Source: Posidoniimonas corsicana
Lineage (GTDB): Bacteria > Planctomycetota > Planctomycetia > Pirellulales > Lacipirellulaceae
Length of the DNA: 64,000 bases
Direction: 5' to 3'
Assembly: GCF_007859765.1 (NCBI RefSeq)
Contig: NZ_SIHJ01000001.1
Coordinates: 372,767 to 436,766 of the forward strand
Each line of letters opens with the position of its first letter. Positions within the stretch are counted from its first letter, which is position 1. Positions 54,626-64,000 of the stretch are shown piece by piece. Position numbers and translations under genes: made by a program. Below the pieces are notes generated by a model, which made no database searches, was not told the DNA's origin, and saw only the letters and a program-made list of their open reading frames with translations.

Positions 54626-56050
54626 ATGACGTACATGCAGGCATTCCGGCTCGCCCTGCCAGCACTGCTGCTGACTGGCTGCGGCGCCGTTGCGACACGA
54701 CAGGCTGGCGTCGACGCTCAACCGCTTGTGGGCGGGCCTGAGCCGGTCCAGACCGTTGCGTACGAGCAGCCGCTGCCCGTCGAACAAGCCACCGACACTA
54801 TCCTGCTCCAGCAGCCAGTCGATCTGGTGCAGGAGGAAGGCGTCGGTGCTGCGTCGCCCCGTCGCCTGCCAGCGGCAACGACGGCTCTCAGTCTCGGCGA
54901 TCTCGAGCAGTTGGCACTCGCGAACAATCCATCGATCAAGCAGGCGCACGCCAAGGTGAGAGCCCTGCGGGGCAAGCGTGTGCAGGCGGGGCTGCCGCCC
55001 AACCCTACGATCGGATACGCCGGGAGCGAGATCGGCGACGACGGCGCCGCGGGGCAGCAGGGTGGGTACGTCGCACAGGAGTACATCGTCGCTCACAAAC
55101 TCCGCCGCGACCAGGCGATTGTCACGGCCGAGATCCGGCGGGCCGAACAGGACGTCGCCGCGGCCGAGCGGCGCGTGAAGAGTGACGTGCGGCGTCGCTT
55201 CTACGAGGTGCTGCTTGCCCAGCGGCGGGTGGAACTGACGCAAGAGTTGACGCAGCTATCGGACCGGGCCGCGGACGCGTCCCGGGCGCTGCTCGAGGCG
55301 CAAGAGATCCCGGTTGCCGGGCTCTTGCAAACCGAGATACAGCAACGCAACGCTTCGTTGCGGGCGGTGACCGCGGCCAATCGGCTGGAGCAATCGTGGC
55401 GCGAACTGTCGGCCGTGCTGGGCGCCGGTCAGATGCCGGATCAGCCGCTCGTCGGCGACCTGACGGTTCTGCCAGATCCGCTCGATTGGGAAGCGGAGCT
55501 CGCCCGACTCCAGACCCAAAGCCCCGAGTTGGCGGCCGCGATCGCCGAGGTCGAGCGGGCGCGTCGTGTCCTGAACCGGGCATGTGTTGAGCCGCGTCCC
55601 AACATCACGAGTCAGGTAGGCGTCCAGTACGACTACGCCTCGGGCGACGCGATCGCCGGAGTTCAGGTCGGGCTCCCGCTGCCGCTTTGGAACCGCAACC
55701 AGGGCGCCATCTGCGAGGCCCAAGCAGAGATCACCCGCACGCGTCGCAACGTCGACCGTGTAGAACTGGCCCTGCAGGAGCGGCTTGCCAGCGCGTTCCG
55801 CGAGTTCGCTGACGCCCGAGTGACGGCTGAGACCTACCAGCAGGAACTGTTGCCGCGGTCGCAACAAACCTTCCAGCTCGTGGAGACAGGCTACCAAGAA
55901 GGGGAAATCGGCTACCTGGCGATGCTGGCTGCCCAGCAGACGAACTCCGAGACCAGCCTGGCCTACCTGGAAGCCCTGGGGAGCCTCTGGCGCAGCAAGG
56001 TGCTGATCGATGGGCTACTATTGGAGGGGAGTCTCAACGCCGAGTATTAG
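54626..56050 (+). CDS. Outer-membrane efflux protein, TolC/CusC/CzcC family lipoprotein
   Basis: ATG 54626 follows AAGGGGG and starts a lipoprotein signal (LALPALLLTGCGA, lipid Cys at residue 19); the frame is open to 54476 but upstream residues do not fit. The 474-residue protein has the two-repeat helical-hairpin pattern of TolC proteins: LSLGDLEQLALANNPSIKQA opens the first repeat, PLPLWNRNQGAICEAQAEI opens the second, and a periplasmic coiled coil lies between. CzcC/CusC members form the exit duct of RND metal pumps. It is the first gene of the efflux operon, ahead of adaptor and pump. Confidence 0.88.
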   Translation: MTYMQAFRLALPALLLTGCGAVATRQAGVDAQPLVGGPEPVQTVAYEQPLPVEQATDTILLQQPVDLVQEEGVGAASPRRLPAATTALSLGDLEQLALANNPSIKQAHAKVRALRGKRVQAGLPPNPTIGYAGSEIGDDGAAGQQGGYVAQEYIVAHKLRRDQAIVTAEIRRAEQDVAAAERRVKSDVRRRFYEVLLAQRRVELTQELTQLSDRAADASRALLEAQEIPVAGLLQTEIQQRNASLRAVTAANRLEQSWRELSAVLGAGQMPDQPLVGDLTVLPDPLDWEAELARLQTQSPELAAAIAEVERARRVLNRACVEPRPNITSQVGVQYDYASGDAIAGVQVGLPLPLWNRNQGAICEAQAEITRTRRNVDRVELALQERLASAFREFADARVTAETYQQELLPRSQQTFQLVETGYQEGEIGYLAMLAAQQTNSETSLAYLEALGSLWRSKVLIDGLLLEGSLNAEY

Positions 56051-56144
56051 GCCAGTTTGGCGTAAACGCGCTCAGATCCTGACTTTTCCTCGTTGGCTTT
56101 CGGCGTTACGATTCACAGACTCGTACCTCCTGCTTCGATCGCAC

Positions 56145-56561
56145 GTGCCTCGGTTCCTCAATCTACTGATCGCTTCGAGCATTCTCGCCCACGCGATGCT
56201 GGGGTGCGAGGCTCACTGCGCCTGCGCCGATCACGATCAGGTGGCCCCCCACGCCCACACGCACCCGGGTGAGGCTGCGGAGGACTGTGACTCGAAAGCG
56301 ACAGGTTGCTGGGACGGCCGCCCATCAGGCGGGCCGGCGGCGCCTTGCTCCTGTGACCACAGCAACTGTCAGTGGACTGCCTCAGGCGGGCGTGGGGCCG
56401 TTATCGCCCCGTTGATGCTGGCCGGGTTCTCTCCGGTGCTAGAGCAGGACGCAACCTTGCCCCGCGAGTGCCGCCCCACAAAAGGCCCTAGCGGTCTAGT
56501 TGGACGGGCAATTGCGCTGCCGGTGCGCGCGCACCTCGCGAACTGCGTGATGCTTATCTGA
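56145..56561 (+). CDS. Small exported Cys/His-rich protein in the metal-efflux operon
   Basis: GTG 56145 is preferred as start because it yields a signal peptide (RFLNLLIASSILAHAMLGC), giving 138 residues; the frame is open to 56010. After the signal comes a dense run of potential metal ligands (HCACADHDQ, HAHTHPGEAAEDC, CSCDHSNCQW). The C-terminal third is hydrophobic-basic. It lies between the outer-membrane component and the adaptor, so it is a good candidate for periplasmic metal binding, but no known family is recognised. The start codon is a judgement. Confidence 0.6.
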   Translation: MPRFLNLLIASSILAHAMLGCEAHCACADHDQVAPHAHTHPGEAAEDCDSKATGCWDGRPSGGPAAPCSCDHSNCQWTASGGRGAVIAPLMLAGFSPVLEQDATLPRECRPTKGPSGLVGRAIALPVRAHLANCVMLI

Positions 56562-56698
56562 GCCGGCTGGCTCGTCGCGCGTCCGCCTCACAACGGACGT
56601 GTTTCTCCCGCTGCGGGCAGCTGCGGCCTATCAGTGCCTGCTCCGCTCTCTGACGCCCCATGTTGTCGTGTGGGCGGCCTGCTCCCATGAGGTCTGCT

Positions 56699-58045
56699 AT
56701 GTCGGCACGTACCTACTCATTGACTTCTACGCTCGCCGTTGCTGCTCTGGCCGCGTTCGGCGCTGGGGTCGCGGTGCTCACTTGGACCCGCTCCGGCGGC
56801 AAGGAGTCGGCGCCGGCAGCGGCCGCTGCCGAAGACGATCACCACCACAGCCCCAGTGATCATGCCGAGATTAAAATCACCGCCACAGGGCTGCAGAACG
56901 TTGGATTCGAGCCGTTCACCGTCGACTTCCGCGACTACGAGCGGCGGTTAGAGCTCCCGGCAATGGTTGTAGAGCGCCCCGGTCGATCGCAGACGCATAT
57001 CACGGCGCCGTTGACCGGCGTCATCTCGGAGATTGGCGTCGTGGAGGGACAGTCCGTGACGCCTGGCGACCCACTACTCCGGATGCGTCTGACGCACGAG
57101 GAGCTGGTCTCGGCGCAGCGAGACTTCTTGGCTGACCTCGCGCAGCTCGAGGTAGTCGAGCGCGAGGCGGCCCGCCTCAAAGGCCTTGGAAAAGGCGTGG
57201 TGCCGGGGAAGCGGATCATCGACTTGGAGTACGAGCAGCAGAAGCTGCTCGCCTCGCTCCACGCCGAGAAGCAGGCGATGGTGCTGCACGGGCTCACCAA
57301 GCAGCAGGTGAATCAGATCCGCGACCAGAAGCGGCTTCTGCAGACGATCGTGGTCAGCGCCCCGGATCACACCCACGAGGACGGGGCGATCGACGAGCAC
57401 CCGCTGATCGTGCAGCGTCTGTCCGCTGCGGTTGGGCAGCAGGTGGAAGTAGGGGAGGAACTCGCCGTGCTGGCCGACCACCATGAGCTGCTGGTGGAGG
57501 CGTCAGCCTTCGCTGATGACGCCCAGGCGATCCGCGCATCGGCCGCGGAAGGGCGGAAGGCGTCGGTGCGGCTCGCAAGCGGCGGCGAGGCGCCTAGTCT
57601 GCCCGGCGGGCTGGAGGTGCTGTATGTGGCGGGTCAGGTGGACCCGGTCTCTCGGGCGCTTAAGGTCTACCTGCTGCTCCCCAACCGAGCGGCGTTAGAC
57701 AAGACCACGCCCGACGGGAAGCGGTTCTTCGAGTGGCGGTTCAAGCCGGGCCAGCGGATGCAAGTCGGCGTTGCGATCGAAAGTCTCGAGAATCAGCTGG
57801 TGCTGCCCGCTGCGGCCGTCGTTGATGATGGCGTCGAAGCCTACGTCTACCGCCAGAACGGCGACCACTTCGAGCAGGTGCCGGTCCACCTGCGGGCGCG
57901 CGACAAGGAGTGGGTCGTAGTCGCCAACGACGGTGCGCTGTTCCCGGGCGACGTCATCGCCGGCCGTGGCGCCTACCAGATCCATCTGGCGCTCAAGAGC
58001 CAAACCGGCGGCGGGGTTGACCCGCATGCGGGGCACAACCACTAG
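56699..58045 (+). CDS. RND efflux periplasmic adaptor subunit (CusB/CzcB-like)
   Basis: ATG 56699 is the likely start (448 residues). A membrane anchor or signal is followed by a His-rich linker (EDDHHHSPSDHAE). The membrane-fusion fold is clear: THITAPLTGVISEIGVVEGQSV for the lipoyl half-motif, a helical hairpin (about 125-215), the second half-motif (RLSAAVGQQVEVGEELAVL), then beta-barrel strands and PAAAVVDDGVEAYVY. It ends DPHAGHNH, again His-rich. It links the inner-membrane pump to the outer-membrane duct. The His-rich ends favour a divalent metal such as zinc or copper. Confidence 0.9.
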   Translation: MSARTYSLTSTLAVAALAAFGAGVAVLTWTRSGGKESAPAAAAAEDDHHHSPSDHAEIKITATGLQNVGFEPFTVDFRDYERRLELPAMVVERPGRSQTHITAPLTGVISEIGVVEGQSVTPGDPLLRMRLTHEELVSAQRDFLADLAQLEVVEREAARLKGLGKGVVPGKRIIDLEYEQQKLLASLHAEKQAMVLHGLTKQQVNQIRDQKRLLQTIVVSAPDHTHEDGAIDEHPLIVQRLSAAVGQQVEVGEELAVLADHHELLVEASAFADDAQAIRASAAEGRKASVRLASGGEAPSLPGGLEVLYVAGQVDPVSRALKVYLLLPNRAALDKTTPDGKRFFEWRFKPGQRMQVGVAIESLENQLVLPAAAVVDDGVEAYVYRQNGDHFEQVPVHLRARDKEWVVVANDGALFPGDVIAGRGAYQIHLALKSQTGGGVDPHAGHNH

Positions 58046-58071
58046 ACGCCCGCAGGGAGCTGAGCCACGCC

Positions 58072-61000
58072 ATGCTGAACGCAATTATCCGATTCTCGTT
58101 GACCAATCGACTGCTCGTGGTGGCCGCGTCGATCGCTGTGCTGGCCGTAGGCGCCTGGCAGGCTACCCAGTTGCCGATCGACGTGTTCCCGGACCTCAAC
58201 CGCCCGCGGGTGGTGATCATGACCGAGGCGCCCGGCATGGCGCCAGAAGAGGTGGAGTCGCTCATCACCTTCCCCCTCGAGACGGCGCTCAACGGCGCGA
58301 CCGGCGTCGTGGCGGTGCGCAGCTCGTCGGGAATCGGCCTGTCGGTCATCTACGTCGAGTTCGACTGGGGCACCGACGTGTACGACGACCGACAGATCGT
58401 CGGCGAGCGGGTTGCAGTGGCGCGAGAGTCGCTCCCCGTTGGGGTGCGGCCACAGTTGATGCCCATCTCTTCGCTGATGGGGCAGATCATGGTGGTTGGC
58501 ATGACGGGCGGGGAGGTCGTCTCGCCGATGCAGCTCCGCACGCTGGCCGACTGGACCGTGCGCCAGCGGCTGCTGACGATCAGCGGCGTCTCGCAGGTGA
58601 TCGTCATGGGGGGAGACAGGCGCCAGCTGCAGGTGCTGGTGGACCCGGATCGACTGATCGAGTACGGCGTGTCGCTGCACGACGTCAAGCACGCGATCCT
58701 CGAGAGCAACCAGAACACCACCGGCGGCTACCTCGACGAGCAGGGGCCCAACGAGCTCCTCGTCCGCTCGATCGGCAGGATCAAGACCGTCGACGACCTG
58801 AAGGAGGTGGTGGTCACGCACCGCGACCGGCAGTCCGTCACGCTCTCTCAAGTCTCTCAGATCGTGGAGGGGCCGCAGGTGAAACGGGGCGAGAGCTCCG
58901 CGTACGTGCGGGCGGACGGCGCCGCCGCCTCGCCGGGCGACGCGGTCCTGCTGACGGTGCTCAAGCAGCCCGGCGCTGACACCAGGCGGGTCACTAAGGA
59001 TGTCACCGCCGCACTTGCGGCGATGGGGCCGTCGCTCCCCGAGGGCGTCCGGTTGGAGCCGACGCTCTACCAGCAGCGGGCGTTCATCGACCTGGCCATC
59101 CAGAACGTTATGGAAGCGCTCCGCGACGGGTCACTGCTCGTGGTGGTCTGCCTATTCGCCTTCCTGCTGAACGTCCGCACGACTCTGATCACGCTGGCCG
59201 CGATCCCGCTTTCCATAGCGGTGACGGCAATTGTCTTTGCCGCGGCGGGCATGTCGGTCAACACCATGACGCTGGGCGGCCTGGCGGTCGCCATTGGCGA
59301 GCTCGTCGACGACGCGATCGTGGACGTCGAGAACATCTTCCGCAGGCTGCGCGAGAACCGCCGCGATGGCTCTCCCCGACCGGCCCTGCTGGTGGTGTTC
59401 CAGGCAAGCGTCGAAGTGCGACACTCGATCGTTTACGGGACGATGATTGTGGTGCTGGTGTTTGTGCCGTTGTTCGCGCTGTCGGGCATGGAGGGGCGCC
59501 TGTTCACGCCGCTGGGGGTGGCCTACATCGTGTCGATCCTGTCGTCGCTGCTGGTGTCGCTGACCCTGACGCCCGTGCTGTGCTACTGGCTGCTGGGGCG
59601 GCAGGCGGGCGGCGGTGGCGAGTCCGACGGGCCGTTGCTACGGGCCCTCAAGCGGGCCGTCGGTGTGCTGATCGCCGGCAGCGTCCGCCTGGCTTGGCCG
59701 GTGCTAGTCTGCGCGTCGGCCGCCGCCCTGGCGGCCGGCTGGGGGCTCCTGGGGCTCGAACGAGACTTCCTGCCGCCGTTCAACGAGGGCGCCGTGCAGA
59801 TCAACGTGCTGTTGCCGCCCGGCGCATCTCTCGCCGCGTCCGACCGCGTCGCCGCGATCGTCGGCGGTCGCCTGGCCCAGATCGACGATGTAGTCTCGTT
59901 CGCGCGAAAGACCGGCCGAGCGGAACTCGACGAGCACGCCGAGGGCGTGAACGTCACCGAGTTCATCGCCATGATCGACCCGAACAGCCCACGAACGCGT
60001 GAAGAGATCATCGAAGAAGTGAGCGACACCGTCGCGGAGGTGCCCGGCGTAGCGGCGTCGGCGGAACAGCCGCTTGCGCACCTGATTTCGCACATGCTCT
60101 CCGGCGTGAAGGCGCAGGTGGCGATCAAGCTGTACGGCCCAGACCTGGACGTGCTGCGGGCGGAGGCCGAGGCCATCCGCGCCGCAATCGACAGCGTGCC
60201 CGGCGTCCGCGACCTGATGGTGGAGCAGCAGTCGATCGTCCCGCAGCTGCGGATCGAAGCGGACGGCGCCAAGCTGCGGTACTTCGGGCTGCGGAGGGCC
60301 GACGTGAACGAGCTGATCGAGACCGCCATGCAGGGCGAGGTGGTGTCGCCGGTGTACGAGGGGCAGCGGCAGTTCGACCTGCTGGTTCGACTCGACGAGC
60401 GGCGCCGCGAAGACCTAGACGCGCTCCGCCGACTGCGGATCGACCTGCCGGGCGGCGGCAGCGTCAAGCTGGAGGATGTCGCCAACATCTACCGGGCCGG
60501 GGGTCCCAACACCATCAACCGAGAGCAGGTGAGCAGGCGGATCTCGGTGCAGTGCAACGTCTCGGGACGCGGTCTGGTGGACGTGGTCGACGACATCAAG
60601 CAACGGCTTGAGCCGATCGCGCAGGAGCTGCCCACCGGATACTTCCTTGAGTACGGCGGGCAGTTTGAGAGCCAGCGTTCGGCATCGCGTGTGATCGGCG
60701 CGCTGTTCCTGGTGTCGCTCGCGGCAATGTTCTTGCTGCTGTACAAGATGTTCCACTCCGCCAACCTGGCGCTCCAGGTGATGGCGGCGTTGCCAATGGC
60801 CTTCATCGGCAGCGTCGCCGCGTTGTGGCTGACGGGCCAGACGCTGACGATTGCCAGCATGGTGGGGTTTGTCTCGCTGTGCGGAATCGCCTCCCGCAAC
60901 GGCATCCTCCTGCTCAACCACTACCTCAACCTGGTCCGCTATGAGGGCGAGGGCTGGACGCCGGGCATGGTGGTCAGGGCGGGGCAGGAGCGGCTGGCCC

Positions 61001-61251
61001 CGATGCTCATGACCGCGCTGACGTCTGGAATCGGCCTGGTCCCGCTGGCACTCTCCGCGGGCGAGCCCGGCAAAGAGATCCTGTACCCGGTGGCGACCGT
61101 GATCATCGGCGGCCTGATCTCTTGCACTCTGCTGGAGTTTCTCGTCCGTCCCGCGCTCTTCTGGTCCATCGGTGTGGGCGCCGCGCAGCGTTCGCTCCAC
61201 GCGGCGGATGATGCGGTCGCTCTCGTGACCCGGGACGGCGAATCTCGCTGA
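58072..61251 (+). CDS. Heavy-metal RND efflux pump, CusA/CzcA family
   Basis: This 1059-residue protein from ATG 58072 is full length for the family. It has an N-terminal helix (FSLTNRLLVVAASIAVLAVG), a first periplasmic loop with PIDVFPDLNRPRVVIMTEAPGMAPEEVE, then TM helices 2-6 including GGLAVAIGELVDDAIVDVEN, which holds the proton-relay acidic pair. The second half repeats the plan. The phrase ASRNGILLLNHYLN near the end is the family's late-helix signature. CzcA/CusA pumps expel Zn/Co/Cd or Cu/Ag using proton flow. The residues do not settle which metal. The gene starts 26 bp after the adaptor stop. Confidence 0.93.
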   Translation: MLNAIIRFSLTNRLLVVAASIAVLAVGAWQATQLPIDVFPDLNRPRVVIMTEAPGMAPEEVESLITFPLETALNGATGVVAVRSSSGIGLSVIYVEFDWGTDVYDDRQIVGERVAVARESLPVGVRPQLMPISSLMGQIMVVGMTGGEVVSPMQLRTLADWTVRQRLLTISGVSQVIVMGGDRRQLQVLVDPDRLIEYGVSLHDVKHAILESNQNTTGGYLDEQGPNELLVRSIGRIKTVDDLKEVVVTHRDRQSVTLSQVSQIVEGPQVKRGESSAYVRADGAAASPGDAVLLTVLKQPGADTRRVTKDVTAALAAMGPSLPEGVRLEPTLYQQRAFIDLAIQNVMEALRDGSLLVVVCLFAFLLNVRTTLITLAAIPLSIAVTAIVFAAAGMSVNTMTLGGLAVAIGELVDDAIVDVENIFRRLRENRRDGSPRPALLVVFQASVEVRHSIVYGTMIVVLVFVPLFALSGMEGRLFTPLGVAYIVSILSSLLVSLTLTPVLCYWLLGRQAGGGGESDGPLLRALKRAVGVLIAGSVRLAWPVLVCASAAALAAGWGLLGLERDFLPPFNEGAVQINVLLPPGASLAASDRVAAIVGGRLAQIDDVVSFARKTGRAELDEHAEGVNVTEFIAMIDPNSPRTREEIIEEVSDTVAEVPGVAASAEQPLAHLISHMLSGVKAQVAIKLYGPDLDVLRAEAEAIRAAIDSVPGVRDLMVEQQSIVPQLRIEADGAKLRYFGLRRADVNELIETAMQGEVVSPVYEGQRQFDLLVRLDERRREDLDALRRLRIDLPGGGSVKLEDVANIYRAGGPNTINREQVSRRISVQCNVSGRGLVDVVDDIKQRLEPIAQELPTGYFLEYGGQFESQRSASRVIGALFLVSLAAMFLLLYKMFHSANLALQVMAALPMAFIGSVAALWLTGQTLTIASMVGFVSLCGIASRNGILLLNHYLNLVRYEGEGWTPGMVVRAGQERLAPMLMTALTSGIGLVPLALSAGEPGKEILYPVATVIIGGLISCTLLEFLVRPALFWSIGVGAAQRSLHAADDAVALVTRDGESR

Positions 61252-61291
61252 TTGGCACTACTTATTCCCCTTCCAAGCAACGGAGTTCTTG

Positions 61292-61798
61292 ATGTCTACC
61301 AAATCTGCTTTCGCCGCGTTGGGTTGTACGTTTGCCGTAGTACTGGGCGGCTGCGGCCCGGCGTCACGTACGGCGCCGCCTGCGGTCGAGAGCAGCGATC
61401 ATGCTGTTCACGATCACCCAACCGAGGGCCCCCATCACGGCGCCCTAGTGGAGCTAGGTGACGAGCAGTACCACGCCGAGGTTGTGCACAATGAGCAAGC
61501 CGGAGAGGTTTCCGTTTATCTGCTGGATGCGGCGGCGACCAGCGCGGTTTCGATCGACGCGGCAGAGCTAACGCTCAACCTCACCCACGACGGCCAGCCC
61601 CAGCAGTTCAAGCTTGCCGCGGCGCCGGACGCGTCGGACCCGGCCAGCGCCGGTTCCCGGTTTACCTCAGCTGACGCCGACCTGCTTAAGGAACTGGCTC
61701 ACGGCCACGCCGAGGGGCAGCTTGTCGTGCGGATCGGCGGCAAGCAGTTCCGCGGCTCGCTGCCGCACGCCGAAGACGACGAACACCATGACCACTGA
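61292..61798 (+). CDS. Small His-rich lipoprotein following the metal pump
   Basis: ATG 61292 is preferred (GGAG 6 bp upstream; a TTG at 61289 is also in frame), giving 168 residues. A lipoprotein signal ends at VVLGGCGP. The mature start is His-rich (DHAVHDHPTEGPHHG), the middle is a beta-rich domain (YHAEVVHNEQAGEVSVYLLD), and the end is again His-rich (HAEDDEHHDH). It lies 40 bp after the pump gene and belongs to the same operon by position. Envelope metal buffering or delivery to the pump is plausible; no family name is known to me. Confidence 0.7.
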   Translation: MSTKSAFAALGCTFAVVLGGCGPASRTAPPAVESSDHAVHDHPTEGPHHGALVELGDEQYHAEVVHNEQAGEVSVYLLDAAATSAVSIDAAELTLNLTHDGQPQQFKLAAAPDASDPASAGSRFTSADADLLKELAHGHAEGQLVVRIGGKQFRGSLPHAEDDEHHDH

Positions 61799-61891
61799 CG
61801 CCGCGGGAGGCCGTGGTCCTAGTTTGCAAGGGCTCGGCGAGTTCGACTAGAATCGAGGCTTACAGTGCCCACAAACCACTCGAGCGACATC

Positions 61892-63460
61892 ATGCATATT
61901 CGTCTGGCGGCGATCCTGGCGGCGCTGTCCGTTGTTCCGGCAGTCGAGAGTTTGGCCGGCGACCGCCCCAACATCCTGCTGATCTTCAACGACGACCACG
62001 CCACCCAGGCGATCAGCGCCTACGGGTCGCGGATCAACCACACGCCCAACATCGACCGCATCGCGATGGAGGGGCTGCGGTTCAACCGCTGCTACGTGCC
62101 GAATTCGATCTGCGGCCCGTGCCGCGCCGTGGTGCTGACCGGCAAGTACAGTCACAAGAACGGCTTCCTCAACAACGGGAACACCTTCGACGGCACGCAG
62201 CCGACCTTCCCCAAACTGCTGCAGCAAGCCGGGTACCAGACGGCCGTCATCGGCAAGTGGCACCTGGGCAGCCAGCCTACCGGGTTCGACTACTGGGACA
62301 TCCTGCGGGGCCAGGGCACGTACTACAACCCGGTCCTGCTGAGCGAGGACGGCGAGCGGCGAGTCGAGGGGTACTGCACCGAGATCGTGACCGACCTGGC
62401 GCTCGACTGGCTGCAGAACAAGCGGGACTCGGACAAGCCCTTTATGCTGATGTACCAGCAGAAGGCGCCCCACCGCGAGTGGTCCCCCCCCATCAGCAAG
62501 CTGCACCTGTACGACGACGTCACGATCCCAGAGCCCCCGACGCTTTTCGAAGACTACGCCCACCGGGGCAGCGCGGTCAAGCACCAGGACATGACCATCG
62601 CCGAGACGATGGACCGCCTGGACCTGAAGCTCGACTTCCCCCGCAACCTCACCGACGAGCAGCGTGCCGCGTTCGAGGCGGCCTACGGGCCTAAGAACCG
62701 CGCGATGGAAGCGGCGAACCTGACGGGCCGGGACCTGGTGCGGTGGAAGTACCAGCGCTACATCAAGGACTACCTGCGGTGCATCGATTCGGTTGATGAG
62801 CAGCTCGGCAGGGTGCTCGACTGGCTCGACGAGTCGGGGCTGGCCGACAACACGCTGGTCATTTATTCGTCCGACCAAGGTTTTTACCTTGGCGAGCACG
62901 GCTGGTTCGACAAGCGCTGGATGTACGAAGAATCGCTCCGCACCCCGTGCCTAGTGCGGTGGCCGGGCGTGGTCGAGGCGGGCCGGTTCGACGACCACAT
63001 CGTGTCGCCGCTCGACTACGCCGCAACCTTCCTCCAGGCGGCCGGCGCGGAAGTTCCCGCCGACATGCAGGGCCGGTCGCTGGCGCCGCTGCTGGCAGGC
63101 GAATCGCCCGACGACTGGCGTAAGACGTTCTACTACCACTACTACGAATACCCGGGCTGGCACTACGTCCGCCGACACTACGGAGTGACCGACGGCCGCT
63201 ACAAGCTGATCCGCTTCTACGAACCCGACGTTGACGAGTGGGAGCTCTACGACCTGCTTCACGACCCCAACGAGCTCAACAATGTCGCCGGAAACCCTGT
63301 GTACCGTGCGGTGCGCGAGCGGATGGTCGGCGAGTTGGAACGGCTGCGGTCCGAGCTCGAGGTGCCGGCGACCGACCCGCCCGCTTCGAATCGCAAGACG
63401 GGCCCCCCGCGGCGCCGCCAGCCGACCGATCTGTCCGCGGATGCAGCCGAAGCCGCCTAA
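61892..63460 (+). CDS. Family S1 sulfatase (formylglycine-dependent)
   Basis: ATG 61892 is preferred as start (522 residues) because it begins a normal signal peptide ([20 protein letters not shown]); a GTG at 61865 is also in frame. The catalytic motif is C-G-P-C-R at residues 74-78 (SICGPCRA), the Cys-type site oxidised to formylglycine. Other motifs are the metal-binding start [21 protein letters not shown], and [19 protein letters not shown]. The C-terminal region contains [15 protein letters not shown]. The overall pattern recalls glucosamine-6-sulfatase-like subfamilies, but subfamily cannot be fixed by eye. No maturase gene is adjacent. It may act on sulfated marine or host glycans. 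Confidence 0.93.
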   Translation: MHIRLAAILAALSVVPAVESLAGDRPNILLIFNDDHATQAISAYGSRINHTPNIDRIAMEGLRFNRCYVPNSICGPCRAVVLTGKYSHKNGFLNNGNTFDGTQPTFPKLLQQAGYQTAVIGKWHLGSQPTGFDYWDILRGQGTYYNPVLLSEDGERRVEGYCTEIVTDLALDWLQNKRDSDKPFMLMYQQKAPHREWSPPISKLHLYDDVTIPEPPTLFEDYAHRGSAVKHQDMTIAETMDRLDLKLDFPRNLTDEQRAAFEAAYGPKNRAMEAANLTGRDLVRWKYQRYIKDYLRCIDSVDEQLGRVLDWLDESGLADNTLVIYSSDQGFYLGEHGWFDKRWMYEESLRTPCLVRWPGVVEAGRFDDHIVSPLDYAATFLQAAGAEVPADMQGRSLAPLLAGESPDDWRKTFYYHYYEYPGWHYVRRHYGVTDGRYKLIRFYEPDVDEWELYDLLHDPNELNNVAGNPVYRAVRERMVGELERLRSELEVPATDPPASNRKTGPPRRRQPTDLSADAAEAA

Positions 63461-63540
63461 CCGCGCCGGGGTGGCGGCGGCCTTCCCCGCGCGGCACACT
63501 AGTCGGTCCCCGGCCCTGTCACCCCGCGGAGACTCGTCTG

Positions 63541-64000
63541 TTGCTTCAATGGATCCTCCCAACGCCCGCGCTCCTGCGCACCGCAGCCTGGTGTGTGCTG
63601 CTTGCCGCCTACAGCGTGCTGGCGGTGCTCAAAGAGCAGGGGCAGTACGCCAACTACGCCGACCTGCCACCAGGGCTCGAGGCGGCCATGTCGCTTGTGA
63701 TTGGCCTGTTGCTGGCTTTCCGCATCAACCGTGCGTTCGACCGTTGGTGGGAAGGGCGCACACTCTGGGGCCAGCTCGTCAACGCCCTCCGAAACCTGGC
63801 GGCCAAGGCCAACACGCTGACCCCAAGGGACGACCCGGCCCGCGATCGGCTGACCGAGCTGCTCGTCGCGTTCCCGCAGGAGCTGCGCAACCACCTCCGA
63901 ATGATGCCGCCGGAGGCGGATCAAATCGCGGGGCTGCCGGCTACTGGCGTGAAGCACCGCTGCGGCTGGATCGCCAATCAGGTGTACGGCATCTGCGAAA
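63541..64000 (+). CDS. Bestrophin-family chloride channel-like protein (partial, C-terminus beyond window)
   Basis: The frame opens at TTG 63541, with GGAG 9 bp upstream, and is open to the window edge (153 codons). The first helix is LRTAAWCVLLAAYSVLAV, then LEAAMSLVIGLLLAFRINRAF and the family motif RAFDRWWEGRTLWGQLVN, which is typical of bacterial bestrophin/UPF0187 proteins. The following region is Arg-rich and helical. Bestrophin homologues conduct anions or cations and are membrane pentamers. The start codon could lie elsewhere upstream only if a non-standard codon were used. Confidence 0.78.
   Translation, partial: MLQWILPTPALLRTAAWCVLLAAYSVLAVLKEQGQYANYADLPPGLEAAMSLVIGLLLAFRINRAFDRWWEGRTLWGQLVNALRNLAAKANTLTPRDDPARDRLTELLVAFPQELRNHLRMMPPEADQIAGLPATGVKHRCGWIANQVYGICE

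Noticed and set aside
61847-62899. Open frame of 350 codons opposite the sulfatase gene
   Set aside because: Overlaps the sulfatase catalytic motif region on the other strand and shows no domain.

Overview
The window is GC-rich bacterial chromosome, best explained as a planctomycete (Planctomycetota; Pirellulales or Lacipirellulaceae-like, by inference). The evidence is a set of lineage-typical families: DUF1559 pilin-like secreted proteins, PEP-CTERM tails joined to dockerin-like calcium repeats, an extracellular protein with an LEPR-XLL-like N-terminus, an XylR-type AraC regulator in a sugar locus, a membrane Ser/Thr kinase, CsrA, and Tat-exported Gfo/Idh/MocA oxidoreductases. No rRNA, tRNA, CRISPR array, insertion sequence or prophage gene was recognised.

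Layout. (1) Bases 1-11890 look like an alginate-type locus. A leftward group encodes two PEP-CTERM proteins, a DUF1559 pilin-like protein, a small lipoprotein, a PL6 lyase and a partial oxidoreductase. A leftward XylR-like regulator lies upstream of it. A rightward group encodes a TIM-barrel protein, an SDR reductase and a PL7 alginate lyase. (2) Bases 11953-21372 form a fucose-glycan locus: a GH141-like beta-helix protein, a GH29 fucosidase, a Gfo/Idh/MocA oxidoreductase and a divergent GH95 fucosidase. (3) Bases 21990-28382 are a compact leftward respiratory operon: a small membrane protein, CtaC, a CtaD-CtaE fusion, CtaG, a second small membrane protein, a Rieske protein and a cytochrome b fused to a c-heme domain. 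Three junctions are 4-nt start/stop overlaps. (4) Bases 28643-36653 hold a giant CotH-type surface protein, a coiled-coil protein, a lipoprotein lipase and csrA. (5) Bases 37025-45211 hold an M24 peptidase, a PHP-type phosphatase, a gluzincin-like protein, two tandem paralogues ending in the same eight residues, a kinase and a Bax-inhibitor-1 protein. (6) Bases 45674-54379 hold large secreted proteins, an in-frame fusion of a PEP-CTERM protein with a DUF1559 pilin-like protein, and an ECF-like sigma factor. (7) Bases 54626-61798 are a CusCBA/CzcCBA-type metal efflux operon with two His- or Cys-rich small proteins. (8) The window ends with an S1 sulfatase and the start of a bestrophin-family gene.

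The least explained feature is a composite non-coding element present twice, at about 21690-21925 and 44204-44439, each time between convergent genes. Each copy has a conserved box, a GC-rich hairpin, and one or two hairpins with TTTTGTCC/GGACAAAA arms.

All family calls come from reading motifs in the translated sequence; no database search was run.
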